Source of the DNA: an uncultured Myxococcales bacterium
Lineage (GTDB): Bacteria; Myxococcota_A; UBA9042; DTJE01
Direction: 5' to 3'
Assembly (NCBI GenBank): GCA_903847405.1
Contig: CAINDP010000031.1
Coordinates: forward strand, 1 to 58,534
Length of the DNA: 58,534 nt
The notes under the pieces are model-generated. The model searched no databases. It saw only the letters and a program-made list of their open reading frames with translations, and was not told where the DNA came from. Positions 17,727-25,972 of the stretch are shown in pieces (position 1 is the stretch's first letter; each line of letters starts with the position of its first letter). Position numbers and translations under genes: made by a program.

Positions 17727-18916
17727 AGTCTCTCCACAATCTCCCCGTTCCCGATGCCGCCGCCCACGCAGCGGGTCGTCAGGCCCAGGCGCTTCCCGGC
17801 CCGCCCCAACTGGTGGATCATGTCGACGATCTGGCGGGCGCCCGTGCAGCCGACGGGATGGCCCAGCGACACGCCGCTGCCCCACTGGTTGACGCGCTCG
17901 GGGTTCAGTCCGGGCAGGTCGTGGTACGCGGCGGCGACGACCGCGGCGAAGGCCTCGTTCAGTTCGAACCGATCGATCTGCTCCAGGGTCAGCCCGGCCC
18001 GCTTCAACAGGTTCGGGATGACCTTGAAGGCGCCTTCGCCCATCAGTTCGCGCGGCACGCCGACGTTGTGCCAGGCCACCAACCGCGCCAGCGCCTTCCT
18101 GCCGGTCCGCGTCGCGTACTCCTCGCTGCACACGACCAGCGCCGCGGCGCCGTCGTTGATCGACGACGAGTTCATCCCCGTGATCGTGCCGCCGTCGGGC
18201 TTGAAGTAGGGCTTCTGGCCGGCGAACTGTTCCATGGTCAGCGCCTTCGGGCCTTCGTCAACAGCGAACATCACGGGCGGGCCCTTGCGCTGGGGGATCG
18301 GCACCGGCACCACGTAGTCGGCGAACCCGCCTTCCTCCCACGTCCGCATCGCGTTCGCGTGGCTGTTGAAGGCCACCCGGTCCTGCTCCTCGCGGGTGAC
18401 GCCGTACTTTTCGACCAGGCGCTCGGTCATCAGGCCCATGACTTCGCCCTTCGGGCCGACGTTGCGGTCCACCAGGGCGCCCTGCACGCCGTCTTCCAGC
18501 GTCATGTCGCCGTACAGTTGACCCTTCAGGCGCCCCTGGTACAGGAAGCGCGGCACGTTGGACATCGCCTCGACGCCGCCGGCCACGCCGACCTCGATTT
18601 CGCCCAGCAGGATGCGCCGCGCCAGGGAGTGCACCGCGGCCGCGCCCGACGCGCAGTTCTCGTGGAACGTGGTCCCGGGGACGCTGCTGGGGATTCCCGC
18701 GAACTCGCCGGCCTGCTTGGCCAGGTTCGAGGCCCGCGGATCCTGCATCACCCAGCCCATGCAGGTGTACTGCATGTCCTCGGGCGCCAGGCCGGACGCC
18801 TCGATGGCCTTGCCGATGGCGAAGGTCGCCAGTTCGCGGGCCTGCATCGAGGCCAGCCCACCCCCCATCGCGCCGATCGGGGTACGAATCGCACCCAACA
18901 CCACAACCTTGCTCAT
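17723..18916 (-). CDS. Acetyl-CoA C-acyltransferase (thiolase)
   Basis: 397 residues, full length for the thiolase family. It condenses or cleaves acyl-CoA with acetyl-CoA; whether it acts in biosynthesis or beta-oxidation cannot be told. Catalytic residues are visible: nucleophile Cys88 in HENCASGAAAVHS, His353 in GHPVGCTGA and Cys383 in CVGGGIGNG. GSGVSLGHPVG and NEAFAAV motifs are intact. A strong GAGGAGG ribosome-binding site precedes the ATG. Its TAG and the TAG of the convergent giant gene share the four bases CTAG at 17723-17726. The NFACT-R gene lies upstream on the same strand (82-nt gap), so cotranscription is possible. Confidence 0.93.
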   Translation of the reverse strand: MSKVVVLGAIRTPIGAMGGGLASMQARELATFAIGKAIEASGLAPEDMQYTCMGWVMQDPRASNLAKQAGEFAGIPSSVPGTTFHENCASGAAAVHSLARRILLGEIEVGVAGGVEAMSNVPRFLYQGRLKGQLYGDMTLEDGVQGALVDRNVGPKGEVMGLMTERLVEKYGVTREEQDRVAFNSHANAMRTWEEGGFADYVVPVPIPQRKGPPVMFAVDEGPKALTMEQFAGQKPYFKPDGGTITGMNSSSINDGAAALVVCSEEYATRTGRKALARLVAWHNVGVPRELMGEGAFKVIPNLLKRAGLTLEQIDRFELNEAFAAVVAAAYHDLPGLNPERVNQWGSGVSLGHPVGCTGARQIVDMIHQLGRAGKRLGLTTRCVGGGIGNGEIVERL

Positions 18917-18998
18917 GGGTACCTCCTCGGGCCGTCCAGGCCCACCATGATGAAGTCGGGAAGATTGGATACTAACACGGAGGCAATCGGTCGGAGCG

Positions 18999-19409
18999 TC
19001 ACTCGGGCGGGGGACCGTCCACGACCACGACGGTCGGGGGGATCCCGGGGCGGACCTTCACCTGGTCGAACTTCGTCAGCATCACCTGGCCCGCCGGACT
19101 GCCGCGCTCCTTGCGGACGTCCTTGCGGCGACACCAGTGCACGGCCACGCGTCCCGCGGTGCGGCACTTGGAGTACCAGGCCGCCAGGGAGGCAGCCTCG
19201 TCCAGCGTCGTCCGAGGAAGGCGCTGCAGGTGGTCGGGATTGCGCACCACCACGTGGCTGCCGGGCGTGGGCGCCACGTGCAGCCATATATCTTCCTGAT
19301 CCGCGACGTGGAACGTCAGGTCGTCGTTTTCCGACGCCGTGCGCCCCACCAGGATTTCGAACCCGTCGCTGGATCGGTAGGTCCAGTAGCCTTTCCGGTC
19401 GCCCGCCAT
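18999..19409 (-). CDS. Stand-alone NFACT RNA-binding (NFACT-R/DUF814) protein
   Basis: 136 residues from ATG 19407-19409. The sequence is the C-terminal NFACT-R domain of the RqcH/NEMF family without the N, helical and coiled-coil parts: GFEILVGRTASEND near the N-terminus, DIWLHVAPTPGSHVVVRN in the centre (the conserved D-x-W-x-H and PGSHV), then a helical segment and HWCRRKDVRK. Full-length RqcH adds alanine tails to stalled nascent chains. Stand-alone NFACT-R proteins occur in several lineages and have been suggested to bind RNA or ribosomes; that role is inferred. The longer open frame upstream is not coding-like, so the short start is preferred. Confidence 0.85.
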   Translation of the reverse strand: MAGDRKGYWTYRSSDGFEILVGRTASENDDLTFHVADQEDIWLHVAPTPGSHVVVRNPDHLQRLPRTTLDEAASLAAWYSKCRTAGRVAVHWCRRKDVRKERGSPAGQVMLTKFDQVKVRPGIPPTVVVVDGPPPE

Positions 19410-19542
19410 GCGTCGTCCCGCCCCCGTCACGCTGGCCCGATTGTTGGCCGGATGGGGCGTGGAGGCAAGCGCGCAGCCGCAGTCGCCTCGGGCTGCTCCA
19501 ACGATGCTACACTCGCGCCGTCCGTGAACACGCGAGGTTCCC

Positions 19543-20061
19543 GTGCGGTGGCTCCCGTCCGCGTCGTTTTCGTTCCAGACCGACCTGCCCCTGGAAACCA
19601 TCGTCGAGCTCGCCACGTCCCAGGTGGAGCCGTCCAGCCTGCTGGCGATCTTCCACCGGCTGACGCGCCCCTTCCGGGGCCGGGTGGGGCGCGCGGGGTT
19701 CAAGGTGAAGCCCGCCCGCACCTGGCTGCAGCACCAGTCCCTGAACGTGGCCGAGGGCCGGTTCGTCCAGACCCCGTCCGGCGTGCGCGTGGACGTCGTG
19801 TTCCGACTTTCCTGGATGATGTGGGGACTCTTCGGGCTGCTCGCGGCCGGCTTCGGGGTGGGCGTCTGGGCCCAGTGGCAGAGCGGCGCCGACCCGAACT
19901 TCAAGACCGCCGGCCTGCAGCTGTTCGTGCTGGCGTTCCTGTACGTGACCACGCTGATGCGCTTCAACCGCGAGGTGGGCCCGGCCCGCGCCGCGATCCT
20001 GGCCTGGTTCGGTTCGAACGTCCAACCGACCCCGGGGGGGCAGACGACAATTCCGCGCTGA
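19543..20061 (+). CDS. Small membrane protein with two transmembrane helices
   Basis: 172 residues from a GTG at 19543. The cytoplasmic-looking N-terminal 90 residues (FQTDLPLETIVELATSQVEPSS) are followed by two hydrophobic helices at about 95-113 (WMMWGLFGLLAAGFGVGVW) and 123-141 (LQLFVLAFLYVTTLM), then a short basic tail. I do not recognise a family. A GCTACACT box at 19506-19513 could be its -10, as the same pattern occurs before other genes here. It points the same way as the metallophosphoesterase 70 nt downstream, but that gap holds its own GCTATGCT box, so separate transcription is possible. Confidence 0.75.
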   Translation: MRWLPSASFSFQTDLPLETIVELATSQVEPSSLLAIFHRLTRPFRGRVGRAGFKVKPARTWLQHQSLNVAEGRFVQTPSGVRVDVVFRLSWMMWGLFGLLAAGFGVGVWAQWQSGADPNFKTAGLQLFVLAFLYVTTLMRFNREVGPARAAILAWFGSNVQPTPGGQTTIPR

Positions 20062-20131
20062 AACCCTGGTGCCTCCACCCGCAAGACGCGCTATGCTCGC
20101 CGCCAACCAAGACCCTCTGCGAGGCATCATC

Positions 20132-21622
20132 ATGCTGGCGGTGATCTCGGATCTTCATTTCGAGGAAGAGGCCCTGGACAAGGTCACTTCGGCGGCGAAC
20201 CCCGATGGGGTGTCGTTCGTGCGGAACCTTCCCGCCGGGGCGTACCACAAGATCATCGCGCGACTGGCCGACGAGGTGATGCGCAACAAGGCGACGCACC
20301 TGGACGTCGTGCTGGCCGGCGACGTGTTCGACCTGCACCGGACGCTGCTGTGGTTCGGCAAGGACGACGGCGCGGGCCGCTTCCAGCCGACGCCGGACCC
20401 GGTGCGTCCCTACGTCGCCAACACGAAGGTGACGCCGGATCTGGAAACGAAGATCGTGGACATCCTGGACGCCATCGCGAAGGAGGAGCGCGTCGCGGGG
20501 GCGCTGCAGGCCTTCAAACTGCTGTGGCAGGGCCTGTACGTCCCGAAGGGCGGCGATCCCAGCGCCCCTGAACAGTTCCCGCTGGCGGCGGACTGCATCC
20601 GCGCCGTGTACCTCCCCGGCAACCACGACCGGCTGGCGAACGCGACCCCGAAAATCCAGCAGAGGGTCCGGCACCACCTGGGCCTGCCCGAAACGGACGC
20701 GCCGTTCCTGCACACGCACACCTCCGACGATCCCCGCGTGATCGTGCGCCACGGCCACGAGTACGACGCCTTCAACTTCGGCACGGACTACAGCCGCAAG
20801 ACCTCGATCCCGTCCAGCATCCCCGAGGAGCACTACGAAGCCCCCACGTTCGGGGACTTTGTGACGGTCGACATCGTGGGCGCCCTGCCCTGGCGCATGC
20901 GCCGACACTACGGGGACGAAACCATCGTCGACACGCCCGCCCTGGCCGCGATCTACCTGCGCCTGCTGGAGTTCGACGACGTCCGCCCCCAGTCCCGCCT
21001 GCTGGACTTCGTGCTGGGCACCGCGGACACCAACCCCAGGCAGGACGAACAGTGGAACCTGCTGCGACCGGTCCTGGCCGGCCTGCTGGACGACGTCTGT
21101 GACCACCCCTTCCTGCGCGCCAGCATCGCCAGGATGAAGCCGGTCGGCATCAAGAAGCGCCTGGCCCTGCTGGCGGTCAAGGCGGCGATCCGGTCCCGGG
21201 TGTGGCGGCGCGCCCTGCCCCTGGGGGTGATGCGGTCGCTGATGGGCCAACTGGAAGGCGCCGGTGACGCCCCTGCGACCTACGCCCACCGGGAACACGC
21301 CATCCAGCACGGCACGACGCGGTTCGTGGTCGCCGGGCACACGCACAACCCGGACGTCGTGCCTGTCGGCCAGGCCTCGCGCGAACAGGTCTTCATCGAC
21401 ACGGGGACCTGGCGGAACAAGGTGCTGCCGACCGTGGCCGGCGAAGGGTTCGTCCGCCTGAAGTCCCTGACCTACGTGACCGTCTATGGCTCCACCGAGG
21501 ACGGCGGCCGCGACGCCGACGACAGCGTGCGGCAGGAGTCCTTCGACTTCTGGTCGGGCTTTGCCGAGAAGTGGCCCGAACCCACGAACACGAAAACGAA
21601 CCCGGCGACGGAGGGAATCTAG
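20132..21622 (+). CDS. Calcineurin-like metallophosphoesterase
   Basis: 496 residues from ATG 20132, chosen because the strand-forming MLAVISDLHF begins there and a GAGG lies about 10 nt upstream; an ATG at 20069 would add an unlikely 21-residue tail. The dinuclear metal site is visible in order: D-x-H in SDLHF (6-10), GD in GDVFDLHR, GNHD (about 162-166), GHE (about 207) and GHTHN (about 401). At roughly 500 residues it is longer than a minimal phosphoesterase. The substrate is unknown. It ends directly against the next start (TAG then ATG, no spacer), so it is coupled to the GMC-hydrolase fusion and may act on a product of that enzyme. Confidence 0.9.
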   Translation: MLAVISDLHFEEEALDKVTSAANPDGVSFVRNLPAGAYHKIIARLADEVMRNKATHLDVVLAGDVFDLHRTLLWFGKDDGAGRFQPTPDPVRPYVANTKVTPDLETKIVDILDAIAKEERVAGALQAFKLLWQGLYVPKGGDPSAPEQFPLAADCIRAVYLPGNHDRLANATPKIQQRVRHHLGLPETDAPFLHTHTSDDPRVIVRHGHEYDAFNFGTDYSRKTSIPSSIPEEHYEAPTFGDFVTVDIVGALPWRMRRHYGDETIVDTPALAAIYLRLLEFDDVRPQSRLLDFVLGTADTNPRQDEQWNLLRPVLAGLLDDVCDHPFLRASIARMKPVGIKKRLALLAVKAAIRSRVWRRALPLGVMRSLMGQLEGAGDAPATYAHREHAIQHGTTRFVVAGHTHNPDVVPVGQASREQVFIDTGTWRNKVLPTVAGEGFVRLKSLTYVTVYGSTEDGGRDADDSVRQESFDFWSGFAEKWPEPTNTKTNPATEGI

Positions 21623-24600
21623 ATGGAACGCATCGCGAAGCCCCTGGACCGGATGCTGGATCGCTACGACGCCATCGTCATCGGCAGCGGCTACGGCGGC
21701 GCACCGGTGGTGAAACGGATCGCCCGCTCGGGCCGCACCGTCTGCCTGCTGGAGCGGGGGCGCGAGTTCCACCCCGGCGACTTCCCGCGCACCTTCGCCG
21801 AGGTCCTGGCCCAGGTCGGCATCGACCGCCCGCTGGCCCGGGGCCCGGGGCTGTTCGACTTCCAGCCCGGTCCCGGCGGGCACCTGTCGGGGTGCGGCCT
21901 GGGCGGCAGCTCGCTGATCAACGGCGGCGTCATGGTGGCGGCCGATCCGCGGGTGATGGACGACCCGGCGTGGCCGGCCCCCCTGCGAGGCGGCACGGAC
22001 CCCGACTGGATCGCGGGCCTGCAGCGCGCCCAGGACGTGATGAAGCCCGCAACCGTTCCCGACACGGCGCCGCACCTGCCGCGCCTGGAGGCCCACGCGT
22101 GGACGGCCCGCACCCTGGGCGTGCCCTTCCGGCGGGCGCCGGCGACCATCGCGTACACGGCCGACCGCACGATCGGCAACGTGGACCGGGGCGCGTGCCT
22201 GCTGTGCGGGGACTGCTGCACCGGCTGCAACGCGGGCGCCAAGGGCACCACGGCGAACACCTGGCTGTCCAACGCCGTCGGGTACGGCGCCCACGTCTTC
22301 GCGGAAACCGACGTCGTGGACATCCGGCGCGAGGGCGACGACTGGATCGTCCGCTTCCGCCCCTACGCCGACGACCGCAAGCGCTTCGACGCGCCGCCGT
22401 CGTTCGTCCGGGCCGGCGTCGTGGTGCTGGCGGCGGGCACGCCCGGATCGCCCGGGATCCTTTTGCGGTCGAAGGCCAACGGCCTGACCGTTTCGAACCG
22501 CCTGGGCCACCGCGTGTCCGCCAACGGGTCGGCCGTCGCCTTCGCCTGGGACGGCGAGCGGATCATCGACGGCGTGGGCTGCAACCCCAACCCGCCCGTG
22601 ACCGGCCGCCCGGTGGGGCCCGCCACGACCGGCATCGCCGATGCGCGCCCCGGAACGGGCATGGCCGGGGGCGTGATGCTGTTCGACGGGGCGATCCCCG
22701 GTGCCGTCGGGCGCCTGATGGGTGCCGCCGTCGGGTTCGCGGGGCTGACGGGGGGCACTCCGGGCGGGGCGGCGGACGGGGGCGGCACGCTGGGACGCTG
22801 GATCCACCGGGCCGCCGACCAGGGCATGGCGATGGTGTTCGGTCCCCACCAGGGGGCCGCGGCGCGCACCCAGACGCTGGTCGCCACCGGGCACGACACG
22901 TCCACCGGGCGCGTGGTGCTGGCTGACGGCACCGCCGAGGTGGTGTGGGCCGACGGGGCCGCGCCCTTCCCTGCCGTGAAGGCGTTGATGGACCGGGCCG
23001 CGCTGTCGCTGGGCACCACGGCGGTCCCGGGCACCGACGTCCCGGTCCTGTTCGCCCTGGGCGGCTGCGGGATGGCGGAAACGGCCGCGGAAGGCGTCGT
23101 CGATTCCGCCGGACGCGTGTTCGCGGGGGCCACGGGCACGGCCGTGCATCCGGGCCTGTACGTCGTGGACGCCTCGGTCGTGCCGCGTTCGCTGGGCGTG
23201 CCGCCGTCCCTGACCATCGCCGCGCTGGCCGAGCGCACCGCCGCCCTGATCCTGAAGGAGCAGGGCTGGACCGAGGACGCGGGCGGTGCCCCGGTGCTGC
23301 CCCCGGACCCGCCGCCGCGCCCCGGCCTGACCTTCACCGAGAAGATGGCGGGCGCGATCCGGCCCGCGCCCCCCGGCAACGGCGTGCTGGACTTCACCGC
23401 CGACGGGCCCGGCGCCACGCCCCTGGCCTTCGTGGTCACCATCGAAACGGACGACCTGTACGGCCTGCTGCAGCGCCCGGACCACCCGGCCCGCCTGTTC
23501 GGGACGGTGCAGGCGCCCGGGTTGAGCCCCGAACCCCTGTCGGCGACGGGCGACTTCGCGCTGATCGTCGAGGATCCCACCGCCGTGGACACCTGGTCCA
23601 TGCGCTACCGGATGGACCTGCTGTCCACGACGGGCCAGCACTGGTTCCTGGACGGCGTGAAGGTGCTGCGCCGCGGGGCCGGCCACGACCTGTGGAAGGA
23701 CACGACCACGCTGTTCGTGACGGTCCACGACGGCGCGGCCGACGGGCCCGTCACGCACCGCGGCACCCTGCGGATCGCCATCACGGACTTCCTGGCGCAG
23801 GTCGGGACCATGGCGGTCACGGGCGACGTCCCGGAAGCCGAGCGCATCGCCCTGCTGGCGCGCTTCGGGGCGTTCTTCGGCACGTCGCTGCTGGACATCT
23901 ACGGCGGCCTGCTGGCCACGGACCTGATCTTCGCCCGGGAGGTCCATCCCCGGGATCCCGGCCCCCACCGCTGGGGACACCCCGACATCCACGAGGTCCA
24001 GACCGACGACGGCGTGACGATCCGCCTGACGCGCTACAACGGCGGCACCAAGGGGCCCATCCTGCTGGCGCCGGGCTTCGGCGTGTCGACGCTGTCGTTC
24101 AACGTGGACACGGTGAAGCCGAACCTGCCCCAGGCCATCTCCGAGCGGGGCTTCGACACGTGGCTGCTGGACTACCGGGCCAGCCCGGACCTGCCGTCCG
24201 CCCGGTCGCGGTTTTCCCTGGACGACGTGGCCCGCAAGGACTGGTTCACGGCCGTCCAGGCGGTGCGCGGATTCACCGGCGCCGATTCGGTCATCGCGCT
24301 GGGGCACTGCGTCGGGTCCATGACGCTGCTGATGGGCCTGCTGGCGGGCCTGCCGAACGTCCGCGCCGCCGTGTGCAGCCAGTTGACCACGCACCCGGTC
24401 ACCACGCGCCTGACGCGCCTGAAGGCCGTGCTGCACCTGGCCGAACTGATGGACTATGCCGGCATCCACAGCCTGGACACCACCGTCCAGCCCACCGCGG
24501 CCGCCCGGGCCCTGGACCTGCTGCTGCGCCTGTACCCGGTGGGGGACGAGGACTGCGACAGCCCCGTGTGCCGCCGGATCTTCGCCTTGTACGGGCCGTC

Positions 24601-24979
24601 CTACAAGCACAGCCGCCTGGACGAAGCCACGCACGCCGCCATCCTGGACATGTTCGGCGTGTCCAGCGTCCCCGCCTTCCGGCACATCACGCGCATCCTC
24701 CGCGAGGGCCACGTGGTGGACAAGGACGGCAACGACACCTACCTCCCGAACTTCGATCGCCTGAACCTGCCGATCCTCTTCATCGCCGGCGCCGAAAACC
24801 GCCTGTTCCTGCCCGAATCGTCGCGCATCCTGCACGACAAGCTGGTCGCCGCCTTCGGCCCGGCCAAGTTCCGCCGGATCGTCGTGCCGGGGTATGCGCA
24901 CATGGATTGTTTCGTCGGCAAGGACGCGGCCAAGGACGTATACCCGGATTTGCTGGATTGGCTGGAGACGCAGGCGTAG
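21623..24979 (+). CDS. Fusion of GMC-family oxidoreductase, middle module and alpha/beta hydrolase
   Basis: 1118 residues. Domain 1 (about 15-555) is a GMC/cholesterol-oxidase-like flavoprotein: FAD-binding VIGSGYGGAPVVKRIA, LGGSSLINGG and the C-terminal VVDASVVPRSLGVPPSLTIAALAER. It has a Cys-rich CLLCGDCCTGC insert. The usual catalytic HPLGGC is FALGGC here (Phe477-Ala478 for His-Pro). Domain 2 (about 569-770) resembles the N-terminus of the DUF362 protein at 29415-32147. Domain 3 (about 795-1118) is an alpha/beta hydrolase whose nucleophile elbow is GHCVGS, with Cys896 in place of Ser. Family knowledge suggests sterol or lipid oxidation plus ester or thioester handling; the substrate is not shown. 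Translation is coupled to the phosphoesterase upstream. Confidence 0.88.
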   Translation: MERIAKPLDRMLDRYDAIVIGSGYGGAPVVKRIARSGRTVCLLERGREFHPGDFPRTFAEVLAQVGIDRPLARGPGLFDFQPGPGGHLSGCGLGGSSLINGGVMVAADPRVMDDPAWPAPLRGGTDPDWIAGLQRAQDVMKPATVPDTAPHLPRLEAHAWTARTLGVPFRRAPATIAYTADRTIGNVDRGACLLCGDCCTGCNAGAKGTTANTWLSNAVGYGAHVFAETDVVDIRREGDDWIVRFRPYADDRKRFDAPPSFVRAGVVVLAAGTPGSPGILLRSKANGLTVSNRLGHRVSANGSAVAFAWDGERIIDGVGCNPNPPVTGRPVGPATTGIADARPGTGMAGGVMLFDGAIPGAVGRLMGAAVGFAGLTGGTPGGAADGGGTLGRWIHRAADQGMAMVFGPHQGAAARTQTLVATGHDTSTGRVVLADGTAEVVWADGAAPFPAVKALMDRAALSLGTTAVPGTDVPVLFALGGCGMAETAAEGVVDSAGRVFAGATGTAVHPGLYVVDASVVPRSLGVPPSLTIAALAERTAALILKEQGWTEDAGGAPVLPPDPPPRPGLTFTEKMAGAIRPAPPGNGVLDFTADGPGATPLAFVVTIETDDLYGLLQRPDHPARLFGTVQAPGLSPEPLSATGDFALIVEDPTAVDTWSMRYRMDLLSTTGQHWFLDGVKVLRRGAGHDLWKDTTTLFVTVHDGAADGPVTHRGTLRIAITDFLAQVGTMAVTGDVPEAERIALLARFGAFFGTSLLDIYGGLLATDLIFAREVHPRDPGPHRWGHPDIHEVQTDDGVTIRLTRYNGGTKGPILLAPGFGVSTLSFNVDTVKPNLPQAISERGFDTWLLDYRASPDLPSARSRFSLDDVARKDWFTAVQAVRGFTGADSVIALGHCVGSMTLLMGLLAGLPNVRAAVCSQLTTHPVTTRLTRLKAVLHLAELMDYAGIHSLDTTVQPTAAARALDLLLRLYPVGDEDCDSPVCRRIFALYGPSYKHSRLDEATHAAILDMFGVSSVPAFRHITRILREGHVVDKDGNDTYLPNFDRLNLPILFIAGAENRLFLPESSRILHDKLVAAFGPAKFRRIVVPGYAHMDCFVGKDAAKDVYPDLLDWLETQA

Positions 24980-24997
24980 CGGATTGCAGGGGGGACG

Positions 24998-25038
24998 CCC
25001 CGGACCGCCGCGACCCGTTCGGCCGCGACGATCCGGGG
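24998..25038 (-). repeat. 41-nt hairpin element, copy 2
   Basis: Same length and layout as 360-400: two 17-nt arms that pair throughout around a 7-nt loop. Relative to copy 1, stem position 14 changes from a T-G to a C-G pair and position 15 from G-T to G-C, so pairing is kept despite base changes. It starts 7 nt after the stop of the leftward gene at 25046 and lies 18 nt past the stop of the rightward GMC fusion. No T-run is present. Confidence 0.7.
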
Positions 25039-25045
25039 CCAGCGG

Positions 25046-25750
25046 CTACGCGGTCGGCTGGGGGTGCGCAATCGATTGCACCCCTCCGGTCCCCGGCGGC
25101 TCGGGTTCCTGCACCGCGCGGTTCCGCGACAGGGTCGGGAAGTAGGGCCTTGCGGCGGCGACGTCCTGCAGGCGGATGCTCACCTGGCAGCGCACCATGC
25201 TGACCGCCTTCCGGTACGCGCGAACCTGGGCCTTCAGCGCCTGCACCGCGTTGCGCTCCATCGCTTCCGCCTCCTTCCATGCCTCCATGGCGCCCTGCCA
25301 CGCGGCCACGGCTTCCCTCAACCTCTGGGCCCCCGCCGGATTGCCTGTATTGGCGTCCATCCGCCCGACCAGGAACCGCACCGCCTGCTGGCGCTGAGCG
25401 ACGCCTCCTTCCACCAACCCCTTCCGGTCATCCGGGAACAGCGTGCGGTACGCCGCATCGCTCCGGTCACCGCAGCACGCTTCCAGCGCATGGAACTGCA
25501 AGGCCCGGATGACCTGGACCATCGCGTGGTCCGCCTCTTCCGTCAAACCGCGCGTCAGCCACCGGCCGTTTGCCGCCGCCTTCCTCGCCTCCCCGGCCTG
25601 TTCCAGCCGTTCGATCGCCGCCCTCACCGCCGGCACAAGGTCCGCCAGTTCGGCATTCCCCCCCAGCCGCTCGGCGCTCCGGCGCCCCAGAGCCAACAGA
25701 ACCTCGATCCGTGTCTCCAAGAGTTGGGTTCGACCCAGGCAGAGCAGCAT
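25046..25750 (-). CDS. Unknown helical protein, paralogue of the ORF at 198-353
   Basis: 234 residues from ATG 25748-25750. Most of it is predicted helix with heptad-like Ala, Leu, Arg and Glu: RRSAERLGGNAELADLV, then VRAAIERLEQAGEARKAAA and AVAAWQGAMEAWKEAEAME. Cys residues occur in the ALEACCGDRSDAAYR segment. No signal peptide or clear family. The C-terminal part MVRCQVSIRLQD plus AAARPYFP matches the 51-aa ORF at 198-353, and the same hairpin follows both. An in-frame TGA lies 33 nt upstream of the ATG, and the codons between (NCVERVAQC) look coding-like, so the N-terminus may have been shortened. It sits beside the low-GC NTPase gene in accessory DNA. Confidence 0.7.
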   Translation of the reverse strand: MLLCLGRTQLLETRIEVLLALGRRSAERLGGNAELADLVPAVRAAIERLEQAGEARKAAANGRWLTRGLTEEADHAMVQVIRALQFHALEACCGDRSDAAYRTLFPDDRKGLVEGGVAQRQQAVRFLVGRMDANTGNPAGAQRLREAVAAWQGAMEAWKEAEAMERNAVQALKAQVRAYRKAVSMVRCQVSIRLQDVAAARPYFPTLSRNRAVQEPEPPGTGGVQSIAHPQPTA

Positions 25751-25786
25751 GCACTGCGCAACTCGTTCGACGCAGTTTCACGACGT

Positions 25787-25829
25787 CTGGACGGGCCGGA
25801 CGGGCTGGACGGGCTGGACGGGCTGGACG
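25787..25829. repeat. 9-bp tandem repeat
   Basis: Four full copies of CTGGACGGG (second copy CCGGACGGG) at 25787-25822 and a partial fifth to 25829. It lies in the 222-nt gap between the 234-aa gene and the NTPase gene. A second short tandem, GACGAACAGC twice, follows near 25888-25907. The rest of the gap becomes less GC-rich towards the NTPase gene and contains TACACT at 25916-25921, a possible -10 without a clear -35. Confidence 0.8.
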
Positions 25830-25972
25830 TTGAAGGTGGCCCGAAATCAACCTCACATTAAGGGGCGTTTCTGACCTTCGGAACACGACGAACAGCGACG
25901 AACAGCGATATGGACTACACTAACGAAGTTTGCTAGGGTTGCGCTGCCGTCACAATCGGGGGAATTGGACAA

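Noticed and set aside
8781-18131. Open frame of 3116 codons on the minus strand
   Set aside because: It mirrors the giant gene, with Arg/Gly/His-rich translation and no domain; it is an effect of strong GC bias at third codon positions of the real gene.
16424-19663. Open frame of 1079 codons on the plus strand
   Set aside because: It overlaps the end of the giant gene in another frame and runs antisense through the thiolase; no protein-like composition.
19964-24901. Open frame of 1645 codons on the minus strand
   Set aside because: It covers the phosphoesterase and GMC fusion genes antisense, with low-complexity translation; the plus-strand genes have clear motifs.
25787-25907. Short tandem repeats as a possible CRISPR array
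   Set aside because: The units are 9-10 bp with no spacers and there are no cas genes; it is a minisatellite.
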